Shown here: positions 1 to 8,186 of the stretch, one piece after another
How the letters are laid out: the number at the start of each line of letters is the position of its first letter
Numbering within the stretch: the stretch's first letter is position 1
Source: Myxococcales bacterium
GTDB taxonomy: Bacteria > Myxococcota_A > Polyangia > Polyangiales > Polyangiaceae
Direction of reading: 5' to 3'
Assembly (NCBI GenBank): GCA_016706225.1
Contig: JADJKB010000024.1
Location: 1-64,000 of the forward strand
DNA length: 64,000 nucleotides
Notes under the pieces: model-generated
Databases searched by the model: none
Seen by the model: only the letters and a program-made list of their open reading frames with translations
What the model was told of the DNA's origin: nothing
Translations under genes and position numbers: made by a program

Positions 1-429
1 GGAGAGCCCGAAATGTCCGGCTGTACAAAGAATAGCGCGATTGCGGGAGCGGGCCCACGGTTCAGCCGTTGCGTGTGAGTACGAGGTCATTGGGCCTTGT
101 GGCGTCCGGTGCCGCAATCGTCGAGTTGGGACGGAGCCGCTGGTGCGGCGCCGGGATGGGGGGCCACAGGTCTGGTATGGAGAAAATTCGCTCGCCCGGC
201 TCGACGTCGAGGCTCCGCGCGGCCGGTCGCTGGTGATGAGGCGGCATCCGGAGGTGGTCCGAGGGTCGAGCGGAGGGTGACCGGCGCGGATTGCGCGTCA
301 GAGGATGGACGTGGGGCAGGACCACCGAGGGCGAGCGGCCAATCGGTGATGATCTCGGTGCGCTGGCTGCAGCGTTTGTCTTTGGGGCTTGGGGAGGCTC
401 CGGCGTCAAAGCCGAGCGCGGCGAACGTC
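1..429. other. No recognisable gene; left flank of a decayed element
   Basis: Open frames exist on both strands but none has a recognisable domain, a ribosome binding site or a plausible signal peptide. The minus strand may hold the decayed C-terminal tail of the neighbouring IS91-type transposase, because a short Cys-containing stretch (CPRYCPAVV, near 470-440) sits where that family carries a CPxC-type motif. No terminal repeat or origin of the element could be identified, so the left boundary is open. Confidence 0.4.
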
Positions 430-1590
430 GCAGCGCTGGAGCGCACGACGGCTGGACAATAGCGCGGGCAGTCGATTTTCTGATGTCGGTCGGGATGCGG
501 GATCACTTCAGCCACTTGGCGGCGCGCAGAGGGAAGTCGCGAGTGAGCTAAGCGAAGCGGTGGGGTTCGGAGCGGATTTGGGGGGTCGTAGATGTCGCGC
601 GGTTTCGAGTTTGCCGGTGGGGGGTGCGTCGCCATTAACAGCCCGGCGTGTCGGATCCGGTGAAGCCGGGCGGCAGGATGTGGGCGAAGCCAGTTCCGCA
701 TGATGGTCGTGCGGACGCCAGCCGAGCGTGATGTGCTCGCCACTCTTGGTGCGGAGAAGTGACGCCGCGCTGGTCCATCGCGTGTTGTCGAGGGTTGGTG
801 ATGGGGACGCGGTGAGTGTATCGGCCATAGGCATGGATCACCTGGGTAAGCCGCTAGCGGGGCGTTTGTGCGGCGAAATGGTTCCAGCTCTTGCGATGAA
901 GGTTCGCAATGAGCGCGGGCGAAACGGGTGGAATGGCCGATGCGCAACGTGCCGGAGTAAAAGGTCGAGGCGCGGAGGGCGTCGGGTACCCTTCTGCGGG
1001 AACAGCCGACCCATGACTACGCCGGGCGGCAGTTTTTGGCGGGTAGATCCAGCGAAGTCGTCCGGCTTGAGCGCATTTTGCACCCTCAGCCATTGACAGA
1101 AGAGGCGGATGGTATTCGAGCTTCTGCGTCCACGTAAAAACACCGCCAGTTCGCCGCCGAGCTCGCCGCCGCAATGCTTGGATCTGCACGTTGAGTTGGG
1201 CGGCGTGGCGGATGCACAACGGAAGAGCAAATTTTTGGGGATATCTTTGAGTGGCGAGATTTTGATTCCGCAACTGGAGCGAGGGGGTGTGAAGACGACG
1301 TGGTTATAGATTTTTCTGGCGGTACGCGCTCCAACCGCCTGCCATGATCCACTTCGCTCTGCAAGCCACCTGCCGGGCACTTCGGGCAAAGTCGGTTGTG
1401 GCGATGGAGTCAACTTAGGATTGACGGGGAAGCTCAGGACGAGGACACACCGCCGTACGCTCACCGGTAGCGTCACCGGGCGGCAACGCGCGCACGGCGT
1501 TTGAGTGATAGCGCGCTCGGCGAGGGTCAGTGCATGTTGTTGCTCGGGGACCGGCCGGAACGCGCGAACGACATCCGCGAGCTCCAGCGA
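430..1590 (-). pseudogene. IS91-family transposase remnant
   Basis: Fragments in at least three frames fall in the order expected for an IS91-family rolling-circle transposase. LELADVVRA lies at about 1587-1561 (start of the family), NHVVFTPP at 1305-1282 (the family has YFHVVFTLP), GRYTHRVPITN at 826-794 (the family has GRYTHRVAISN), and HILPPGFTG at 682-656 (the family has HVLPxGFxRIRHYG). The zinc-finger cysteines near the N-terminus are mostly gone and the catalytic tyrosine region cannot be read in one frame. This is a dead gene. The assignment rests on remembered family motifs, not on an alignment. Confidence 0.72.
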
Positions 1591-1734
1591 CGGCCTGCCT
1601 TCAGGTTGGTTCGAAGATATGGCACGGCGCCGGCGGCGTTCGCCGCCCAGCGCGGCCGATTTCGAGACCGCTTTTCTGGGCACCGGCGAGGCCGTCTCGG
1701 CAGCCGGTCCGCTGGGGTCTTGGTCCTCCGACCA

Positions 1735-2450
1735 TTACTGGGCTGAACTAAGCGTAGCGAAGGTCGTGCTGATGGAGCGCGGACCGAGTGGCAGGACCCG
1801 CAACGCGCAGATTTGTCCCGGTCCCGAGTTGATGCGTGGCGAAGGCATGGCGCAGGACACGAGGGTGCACGGCTTTTTGATCCCTGCGCGGACCGCCGCC
1901 CGCGCCAACGCCTCGCCCACGGTGTCCCGGCACAGGACGCGGCCCGCGTCTTCCCTGAAACAGCCCGGGACCCGGCGGTTGCCTGCTCCAGCACGCGGCG
2001 GAGCGGTCGCAGCACGAGCTGGGCAACATCGCAGTGGTCACGCCGACCTTGCCCTTGCCTGATGTGAATCACCATGCGACGGACGTCGATGTCCCGCAAC
2101 TCGCAAGTTGAGCACCTCGTTGATCCCGCAGGCCGGCCCCATACGCGGCATCACGATCGCCGCCGCATTCTGAGCGACCCCTGCGTCACCGAGCAGTTGT
2201 CGATCCGTCGCCGCTCAGGATGGCGGCAGTCGATGCGGCACGCGCATCTGCTGGATCCGGCGACCTCTCTTCCGGTCGCTCCAGGGTGCGCATGAGAAAC
2301 TTCAGCGCCGCGGCGCAGACGTTGCACGCCGATGGCGAGCGCTGCGGGTCCTCGGACCAGGTGCGGCAAAGAAGTCTCAACCTCGGCCTTGCCCATCAGC
2401 GTCGGTGACTGCCGTGGCAGTTTCACGGAAAACTTCGGCAACGCAGAGAG
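1735..2450 (-). pseudogene. Tyrosine recombinase (integrase) remnant
   Basis: Fragments on the minus strand follow the order of a phage-type integrase. NVCAAALKFLMRTLERPE (about 2325-2270) matches the end of the SAM-like N-terminal domain. GINEVLNLR with RDIDVRRMVIHIRQGQGRRD (about 2130-2040) surrounds the first catalytic Arg region. HPRVLRHAFATHQLGTGTN (about 1867-1810) is the HxLRH box II. GPRSISTT (about 1785-1762) is the box before the nucleophile, but the expected Tyr after it is not seen (FATL follows). The pieces are in at least three frames, so the gene is inactive. It sits upstream of the transposase remnant, as in integrase-carrying IS91 elements. Confidence 0.78.
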
Positions 2451-3037
2451 GTCTGGAGCGTGCGGCGAAAGACCGCGCAGCCTGATGTCTCATTATCGGT
2501 TTCGCAGCTGTCCCGCTTTAACCGGCGTTGCGCACCCCGGCCATCGGGGCGCGATCAGCAGATCGCCGACGAACACAGCGCGGCGCCGCTCATGTTCGAG
2601 CCGGCAGGAATCGCCGCGACGCGACGTCGCCGCGGGCAGCCGCTCAGACGCCGCCCGTCACGCGGCGCTACTCCTGCTGCGCCAGCGGCTTCGTCCAACC
2701 AATATCTCTACTGCGACTTGGGGGATAGCACCTCCGCTTGTTGGACCGCCTCCCCTCTTGGTCCCCTTGGGCCGCGTGGGGGCCGCTGTTATGCGTCGCG
2801 GGGTAGCGGGGATACTGGTGCTTGGCGAACACCCGCCGGCGCGTTGACCTCTGCCCCTGCCCCGCCCCCGCCCGCCCTCTCTTCTTTCTCCATCGCGCAT
2901 GCGCGTCCGCGCGCCCCCCCGCCGCCGAATCGCGGCCACCTCGCCGCCCCTCGCCGCCTTGCGCGCTCGTTTCCGCGGTGCGCCCCACCCGTCACTTCCC
3001 TGTCTGCCCAACTCGTGTAGGCTCCGCGCCCTGGGGA
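2451..3037. other. Gene-poor stretch, strongly C/pyrimidine-rich before the export genes
   Basis: No convincing gene. Roughly 2720-2950 is strongly strand-biased: the plus strand is rich in C and T runs (CCTCTGCCCCTGCCCCGCCC around 2850-2870, followed by CTCTCTTCTTTCTCC), which produces long spurious open frames on the minus strand rich in Arg and Gly. The extreme N-terminus of the integrase remnant may reach into the left part. The promoter for the FliO-like gene presumably lies near the right end, but no good -35/-10 pair is visible. Confidence 0.4.
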
Positions 3038-3418
3038 ATGAGCCCGCTCACGAAATACGTGATCGAAACGCTCGTGACGCTGCTCGGCGTCATCGCGTTG
3101 GCAGTGCTCGTTTTGTACGGCGCGCGGCGCTTGGGCGTTGGGCGACCGGCGGGGCCAGTCAGCCTGGTGGGTCGGCTCCCGCTCGACGGGCGGCGCGCAA
3201 TCTATCTGGTCCGCGTCGACAAGACCGTCTACGTGGTGGGCGCGAGCGAAGCGGGGCTCGCCAAACTGGGGGAGCTCCCGGGTGACGGACTCGACCTGTC
3301 GAGCGAGACCGCCGCGCCCGCGAAATTCGCCGAGGTCCTGGCGCGGGTGAAACAGAAGCCCGCGCCCGCCGCGGTCGCGCGCGCGGAGCCCAGCGACGCG
3401 GAGGAACAGGACGCATGA
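3038..3418 (+). CDS. FliO-like type III export accessory membrane protein
   Basis: A 126-residue protein with one N-terminal membrane segment (about residues 8-27), followed by a small soluble domain. The stretch LVGRLPLDGRRAIYLVRVD and the following VYVVGASEAGLAKLGEL match the FliO pattern, in which a single-span protein has a short beta-rich cytoplasmic domain. FliO helps the FliP pore of the flagellar export gate to assemble. Start chosen at the ATG at 3038, because the upstream extension is C-rich and has no domain. The stop overlaps the next gene by four bases (ATGA), so the pair is probably translationally coupled. The tail (about residues 100-126) is Ala/Glu-rich. Confidence 0.72.
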   Translation: MSPLTKYVIETLVTLLGVIALAVLVLYGARRLGVGRPAGPVSLVGRLPLDGRRAIYLVRVDKTVYVVGASEAGLAKLGELPGDGLDLSSETAAPAKFAEVLARVKQKPAPAAVARAEPSDAEEQDA

Positions 3419-4167
3419 AGAAGCTCGTGCGCCTCGGCTTCCTAGCGGCAGTGTGGCTCACCCCGGCCGTTGCTGTCGCTCAGGCCAAGAACACCGCGCC
3501 AGACGACCTGCTCGGCCGGCCGCTCGCGCTGGTCGTTGCGCTGGCGCTGGTCTCACTGCTCCCGTTTGCGTTCATGACCCTGACCGCGTTCGTGAAGATC
3601 TCCACCGTCTTGCAGATCGTGCGCGGCGCGATCGGCGCGCAGAACGTGCCCTCGAACACGGTGATCATGGCGCTGGCCGGCGCGCTGACCCTGCTGGCAA
3701 TGGCGCCGGTCGGCTCGCGCATCCACGATCGGGCAAAACCCCTGATCGAGGCGGAGACCATCACCGACACGACGGCCTTCGTGAAAGGCGCCTTCGAGGC
3801 CACCCGCGACCCACTGCGGGACTTCCTGAAGGCCAACGCCTCCCAGCGAGAGCTGGACCGCTTTTACGAGATTGCCCGGGCCGCGCGCCCGGAGGCCGAG
3901 CGCAAAGACGTGGGGCGCGCCGACATGGTGATCCTCATCCCCGCCTTCGTCGTGACGGAGCTGATCGAGGCCTTTGCCCTCGGCTTCGCCATCTACCTAC
4001 CCTTCTTGATCCTCGATCTGGTCGTCTCGAACGTGCTGCTCGCCCTGGGCATGCAGATGATGAATCCGACGCAGGTGAGCCTGCCTTTCAAGCTCCTCTT
4101 GTTCGTTGCCATCGACGGCTGGGGCCTCCTGGCTCAGGCGCTGGTGACCGGTTATCGGGTCAGCTGA
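3415..4167 (+). CDS. sctR: SctR/FliP-family type III secretion export gate protein
   Basis: A 250-residue membrane protein of the FliP/SctR/YscR family, the five-copy core of the export gate through which type III substrates cross the inner membrane. Visible are an N-terminal signal-like segment (residues 1-22, ending VAVAQA), the first helix pair with FVKISTVLQIVR, and the highly typical C-terminal half, ELIEAFALGFAIYLPFLILD then VVSNVLLALGMQMMNP and SLPFKLLLFVAIDGW. The VVSNVLLALGM form looks closer to SctR than to flagellar FliP, whereas a signal peptide and a FliO-like partner are more FliP-like. No sctS, sctT, sctU, ATPase or needle genes follow; the next genes are an unrelated ABC operon. 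Confidence 0.85.
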   Translation: MKKLVRLGFLAAVWLTPAVAVAQAKNTAPDDLLGRPLALVVALALVSLLPFAFMTLTAFVKISTVLQIVRGAIGAQNVPSNTVIMALAGALTLLAMAPVGSRIHDRAKPLIEAETITDTTAFVKGAFEATRDPLRDFLKANASQRELDRFYEIARAARPEAERKDVGRADMVILIPAFVVTELIEAFALGFAIYLPFLILDLVVSNVLLALGMQMMNPTQVSLPFKLLLFVAIDGWGLLAQALVTGYRVS

Positions 4168-4202
4168 GCGGCCCGCGCAGCGCCGAGGCCGCCCCCGGCT
4201 CG

Positions 4203-4257
4203 CCGCAAAAATCTTGCGGATCCCCGGGAATAATCCGAGAAGCGCAGGGTTTCTGCG
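4203..4257 (+). terminator. Two short hairpins after sctR, possible terminator
   Basis: CCGCAA (4203-4208) pairs with TTGCGG (4214-4219) around a 5-base loop, and CGCAG (4243-4247) pairs with CTGCG (4253-4257) around GGTTT. Neither stem is followed by a T-run, so function as an intrinsic terminator is only a possibility. They separate sctR from the promoter of the ABC operon. Confidence 0.3.
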
Positions 4258-4283
4258 GTGCTTCGCCGGGCTGATCCGGCTTG

Positions 4284-4311
4284 TTGACACGGATCGCGTC
4301 GTCGCTAGGAT
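4284..4311 (+). promoter_or_regulatory. Sigma70-type promoter of the ABC operon
   Basis: TTGACA (4284-4289) is followed after 16 bases by TAGGAT (4306-4311). This is an excellent -35 box with a good -10 box, rare in this GC-rich sequence. It lies 87 bases upstream of the ABC ATPase start at 4398. The predicted transcript would carry the four-gene operon to 9302. Confidence 0.65.
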
Positions 4312-4397
4312 GCCGCGGCCCGAGCCGGCTGGGAGACCAGTCGAGTCTCGGCGTTTCCTTCCCAACGAGGGTTTCCCTCGCTTTTTTTGGAGCTCGG

Positions 4398-5594
4398 ATG
4401 ACAACCGACGTGATGATCTCTGCGAACGCGCTCACGAAGCGCTTCGGGAGCGTTCGCGCCCTGGACAAGGTGGGCTTCGAGGTCCGGCGCGGTGAGGTGG
4501 TGGGTTTTCTCGGTCCGAACGGCGCTGGCAAGTCCACGACGATGCGGATCTTGACCTGCTACATCTCGCCAAGCACGGGGACCGCGAAGGTTCACGGGCA
4601 CGACGTCTTCGACGACCCGCTCGAGGTTCGACGAACCATCGGCTACCTGCCGCAACGTGCGCCGCTCTACTCGGACATGAACGTGTACGAGTACCTGCAG
4701 TTCGTGGCGAAGATCCGCGGGCTCGACGACGGCACCTTCAAACAACGCCTCAAGAAGGTGATCGAGGTCTGTGGTCTCGGCCAGTCCCTCGGCAAGACCA
4801 TCTCGACGCTGTCACACGGCTTCCGTCAGCGGGTGGGTCTGGGTCAGGCGCTGATTCACGATCCGCCGATCTTGATCCTGGACGAGCCGACCAGCGACCT
4901 CGACCCCAACGAAAAGGCCGAGGTGCTCAAGTACATCAAGGAGATCGGCAAGGACCGCACGATTCTCCTCAGCACCCACAACCTGGCCGAGGTCGAAGAG
5001 GCCTGCGCTCGCGCCATCATCGTGAGCAAGGGTCGTGTGGTCGCCGACGGGCAGCTGGACGACATCCGGGCCAAGACCGGGCGCGTCCGCTACGTCGTGA
5101 CCATCGACGAGACCCGAGCGGAGGCGGGCAACAAACCCCCGAAGGCCATCGAAATAGAGGAGGCCCTGGGTCGGCTCGACGGGGCCGCTGCGATCCGCGA
5201 GCTACCGACGGACGAGACGGCTCACAAGTTCGAGCTGTCCGGCGCCCAGGATTCGGACATGCGCGCCGAGATCTTCCGGCTGATGGTGGCCAAGAACTGG
5301 ACGCTGCTCGAGCTGCGGCGCGACGCGCAGAGCCTGGACGTCGTGTTCCGCGACCTCACCCGTGGGGACGAGCGACTCGACCGCGGGGGCGATTGGGTGG
5401 ACGAGGACGACGACGACTCGGATGAAGACGAGTCGGACGAGGACGAGTCGGACGAAGAAGAGTCCGACGAAGAAGAGTCCGAAGACGAGTCGGATGAGGA
5501 CGAGTCGGACGAAGAAGAGTCCGACGAAGAAGAGTCCGACGACGACGACGATGACGAGGACGACGAACCGTCCTCGGAGAGGAAGAAGAAGTAG
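4398..5594 (+). CDS. ABC transporter ATPase with acidic Asp/Glu/Ser tail (GldA-like)
   Basis: A 398-residue ATPase that should energise the ABC-2 permease encoded next. Seen: Walker A GPNGAGKST (39-47), a signature motif in the altered form LSHGF (138-142, usually LSGGQ), Walker B ILILDEP (158-164) and the switch histidine in STHN (His194). The order and neighbours match the GldA/GldF/GldG set, which in Bacteroidetes is linked to gliding and in Myxococcota is widespread with unknown cargo. Residues from about 334 to 392 are almost only Asp, Glu and Ser, then SSERKKK ends the protein. The ATG at 4398 is preceded by a weak GGAG-like site, and the frame upstream of it has no domain. Confidence 0.9.
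   Translation: MTTDVMISANALTKRFGSVRALDKVGFEVRRGEVVGFLGPNGAGKSTTMRILTCYISPSTGTAKVHGHDVFDDPLEVRRTIGYLPQRAPLYSDMNVYEYLQFVAKIRGLDDGTFKQRLKKVIEVCGLGQSLGKTISTLSHGFRQRVGLGQALIHDPPILILDEPTSDLDPNEKAEVLKYIKEIGKDRTILLSTHNLAEVEEACARAIIVSKGRVVADGQLDDIRAKTGRVRYVVTIDETRAEAGNKPPKAIEIEEALGRLDGAAAIRELPTDETAHKFELSGAQDSDMRAEIFRLMVAKNWTLLELRRDAQSLDVVFRDLTRGDERLDRGGDWVDEDDDDSDEDESDEDESDEEESDEEESEDESDEDESDEEESDEEESDDDDDDEDDEPSSERKKK
5401..5572 (+). repeat. Low-complexity Asp/Glu/Ser-coding repeat
   Basis: Imperfect repetition of units such as GAAGAAGAGTCCGAC and GACGAGTCGGAC within the 3' end of the ABC ATPase gene. In frame it encodes repeated DEESDEEES-type blocks. Slippage between units should make the length variable between strains. 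Confidence 0.85.
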
Positions 5595-5596
5595 TC

Positions 5597-6331
5597 ATGA
5601 CGGCAATGGTGACGATTGCCCGGCGTGAGTTCCGGTCCTACTTCGACTCACCGCTGGCCTACGTGGTCATCTGTCTGAGCTTCCTGGCGCTCGGGCTGAT
5701 GTTCTTCATGTACCGAGGCGGGTTCTGGCAGGTCGACCGCGCGAGCATGCAGACCTTGTTCGACTACGTGCCGTTCGGGCTCTCGTGCCTGGTCGTGCCC
5801 GTGGTGACCATGCGCCTGGTCGCGGAAGAGAAGCGCAGCGGCACGCTGGAGATGCTCATCACCCTGCCCGTCAAGGACAGCGACGTGATCTTGGGCAAGT
5901 ACTTCGGCGCGCTCGGCCTGGTGCTGATCCTGGTGTTCGCCACGCTGGCCTACCCCATCGCGATGTTCCGCTTCCCGTGGGTGCTCGGCTCGCTCGACTA
6001 CGGACCCATCATGACCGGGTACCTCGGGCTGCTGTTGTTCAGCGCGGCGGCCACGGCCATCGGCCTCTTGGTCAGCGCGCTGACCGAGAGTCAGGCCGTT
6101 GCGTTCTTCATCACCTTCTTCGTGCTGGTGCTGCTCTGGTTCCTCGGAACCGCTGCGGAGACTCAGCCGGGAACTCTGGGCACGGTGCTCGCTTACGTGA
6201 GCTTCCAGTCGCGGATGCAGGGCTTCAATCGAGGCCTCATCGACACCCGCGACGTCATCTTTTTCCTGTCGGTCACCGTCGTTGCTCTGGTGATCGCGTT
6301 CCGGGCGCTCGAGCGCCGCAAGTGGGCGTGA
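5597..6331 (+). CDS. ABC-2 type permease (GldF-like)
   Basis: A 244-residue polytopic inner-membrane protein starting 2 bases after the ATPase stop. It has about six hydrophobic segments, the first at residues 20-40 (YVVICLSFLALGLMFFM). The cytoplasmic loop RLVAEEKRSGTLEMLITLPV is the typical ABC-2 EKRxGTLEhLhxxP motif that contacts the ATPase. Such permeases work as half-transporters with the ATPase encoded upstream. Length and motif agree with GldF/NosY-type proteins. The substrate is unknown. Confidence 0.9.
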   Translation: MTAMVTIARREFRSYFDSPLAYVVICLSFLALGLMFFMYRGGFWQVDRASMQTLFDYVPFGLSCLVVPVVTMRLVAEEKRSGTLEMLITLPVKDSDVILGKYFGALGLVLILVFATLAYPIAMFRFPWVLGSLDYGPIMTGYLGLLLFSAAATAIGLLVSALTESQAVAFFITFFVLVLLWFLGTAAETQPGTLGTVLAYVSFQSRMQGFNRGLIDTRDVIFFLSVTVVALVIAFRALERRKWA

Positions 6332-6332
6332 C

Positions 6333-8174
6333 ATGGCTACCCAAGACCAGAAGCGCAAAGCCGCAGCCCAGACCGGGCTCTACCTCGTCGTGCTGCTCGC
6401 CATCGCCGTCGTTGCGAACGTGCTCAGCGTCGGCTGGAATCAGCGCTGGGATCGCACCCACACCAAGCGCTACACGCTGAGTGACGGCAGCGGCCGTTTG
6501 GTCGCGAACTTGAACAGCCCGATCCAGGTCGAAGCCTACGTCACCAAGGGCCTCGCGCAGGTCGACGCCTTCGTGCGCGACCTGACCGATTTGCTCAAGG
6601 AGTACGAGCGGGCCAGCAAGGGCAAGCTCAAGTTCACGCTGATCGAGGCCAAGACCGACGAACAGCGCGAAGCGGCGAAGGAAGCCGGCCTGCAAGAGAT
6701 GGCGTTCGGAGAGACGAGCGCCACCGGCGACGATCAGGCGAGCATCGCCCAGGGTTACATGGGCCTGGTGTTCAAGTACGGCAGCGAGAAGGGGGTCATC
6801 CCCCAGCTTGCGCCGAACCGCGCCGAGGGGCTCGAGTTCTGGATCACCAACAAGATCCGTGAGGTCCGCGACAAGGCCGAGAACGTCAAACACCGGGTCG
6901 GCGTCGTCACCGGTAAGGACGAGCTGAAGATGACGGACCCGAACCTGGTGCCGCGCCAGGGCAAGGGCGCCGCGCCGAGCATTCAGAGCATCCTGGAGCA
7001 GGCGTTTCCGTTCTACGCGCTCGAGACCGTCGACCTGAAGGGTGGCGAGAGTGAGATCGACGCGGCCCTCGACGGCCTGATCATCACGCAGCCGCGCAAG
7101 GACTACGACGAGAAGGAGCTGCGCCGTGTCGATCAGTTCCTGATGCGCGGCAACAAGGCGCTGGTCGTGTACGCCTCGGCGGTCACGCTCAAGCCCCAGG
7201 ACCCCAAGATGGAGGCGTCGCTGTCGTGGCACGGCCTCGACAAACTGCTGCTCGGCTACGGCTTCAACGTCCAGAAGAACGCCGTGCTCGACTTCGGCGC
7301 GCAGTTCCGCGTGGGCGTGATGACCGCGACCGGCGGGGTCAGCTCGATCCGCCACCCGGGCATTGCCCACGTGATCAACGACCCGCGCTTCGAGGGTGAC
7401 GAGAAGCTGCTCGACACCGGCTTTGCGGGGTTCTTCCGCATGGACCAGGTCGCGCTGCCGTTCCCGTCGAGCATCGAGCTCGCGAAGGACAAACAGCCGG
7501 ACGACGTGAAGCTGTACGCAGTGGCTCGCTCGACGCCCGCTGCCAGCGTGGCGACCGGCGACAACATCGACATGAAGCTGCGGGCCGAGTGGGCGCCGAA
7601 GCCCCCCTACGCCCAGCACATTCTGGCCGCGGTCGCCGAGGGCAAGCTCAAGAGTGCCTTCGCCGCCGACGCGACCATCAAGGCCAACGAACGCGCGCCG
7701 GAATCGTCCCGCGTGCTCCTGGTTGCCTCGAGCCTGTTCCTGACCAACCCCTTCGCCTACTCGGGCAACGGCCCCGACCTGGGTGGACAGTTTGCCATGA
7801 TGGGCGCAGTGGGCGGTGATCAGCAGCTGCAGATGATCGCGCAGCCCTACGCGCGCGACTACCTGACGGGCACCATCTTGAGTGTGAAGAACACCCTCGA
7901 CTGGATCAGCGGCGACGCCGATCTCTTGGCGGCCAGCGCCAAGCTGCTGTCGGAGCCGAACCTCACCTACTCCAGCATCGCCAAGCCGAAGATCGCCGCA
8001 GAGGACGACGAGGCCGCGATCAAGAAGAAGGACGAAGAGTACCGCCAGGGTCGCAAGGCGGTGCAGCAGAAGGTCCAGTGGTCGCTCACCCTCGGTGTGC
8101 CTGTGCTGTTCGCCCTCTTTGGCTTCGGCCGCTGGCGTTACCGCGAAGGCAAGCGGTCGCAGAAGAAAGTCTGA
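6333..8174 (+). CDS. GldG-family auxiliary protein of the ABC system
   Basis: A 613-residue protein with one N-terminal membrane helix (about residues 15-33), a large soluble part presumed periplasmic, and a second helix near the C-terminus (about 583-600, LTLGVPVLFALFGFGRW) followed by a basic tail. The region after the first helix (RYTLSDGSGRLVANL and PIQVEAYVTKGL) matches the start of the GldG/ABC-type uncharacterised domain, in which a thioredoxin-like module follows the first helix. It begins one base after the permease gene, so the two are co-translated. The large domain probably senses or handles the cargo; this is inferred from position only. Confidence 0.85.
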   Translation: MATQDQKRKAAAQTGLYLVVLLAIAVVANVLSVGWNQRWDRTHTKRYTLSDGSGRLVANLNSPIQVEAYVTKGLAQVDAFVRDLTDLLKEYERASKGKLKFTLIEAKTDEQREAAKEAGLQEMAFGETSATGDDQASIAQGYMGLVFKYGSEKGVIPQLAPNRAEGLEFWITNKIREVRDKAENVKHRVGVVTGKDELKMTDPNLVPRQGKGAAPSIQSILEQAFPFYALETVDLKGGESEIDAALDGLIITQPRKDYDEKELRRVDQFLMRGNKALVVYASAVTLKPQDPKMEASLSWHGLDKLLLGYGFNVQKNAVLDFGAQFRVGVMTATGGVSSIRHPGIAHVINDPRFEGDEKLLDTGFAGFFRMDQVALPFPSSIELAKDKQPDDVKLYAVARSTPAASVATGDNIDMKLRAEWAPKPPYAQHILAAVAEGKLKSAFAADATIKANERAPESSRVLLVASSLFLTNPFAYSGNGPDLGGQFAMMGAVGGDQQLQMIAQPYARDYLTGTILSVKNTLDWISGDADLLAASAKLLSEPNLTYSSIAKPKIAAEDDEAAIKKKDEEYRQGRKAVQQKVQWSLTLGVPVLFALFGFGRWRYREGKRSQKKV

Positions 8175-8186
8175 AAGGACTCGGCC

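Larger units (their letters stand above)
430..2450 (-). mobile_element. Decayed IS91-type element: integrase plus transposase remnants
   Basis: Read on the minus strand, this stretch contains broken pieces of a tyrosine recombinase (about 2450-1735) followed by broken pieces of an IS91-family (Y2/HUH) transposase (about 1590-430). That order, recombinase upstream of transposase, is a known arrangement for one group of IS91-like elements. Both genes are interrupted by several frameshifts and stops, so the element should be immobile. No oriIS or terIS ends could be defined. It lies directly upstream of the FliO/SctR pair and may mark a rearrangement breakpoint. Confidence 0.7.

Noticed and set aside
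5401..5572. Repeat array that could suggest a CRISPR
   Set aside because: Short imperfect in-frame coding units with no spacers; explained by the acidic tail.
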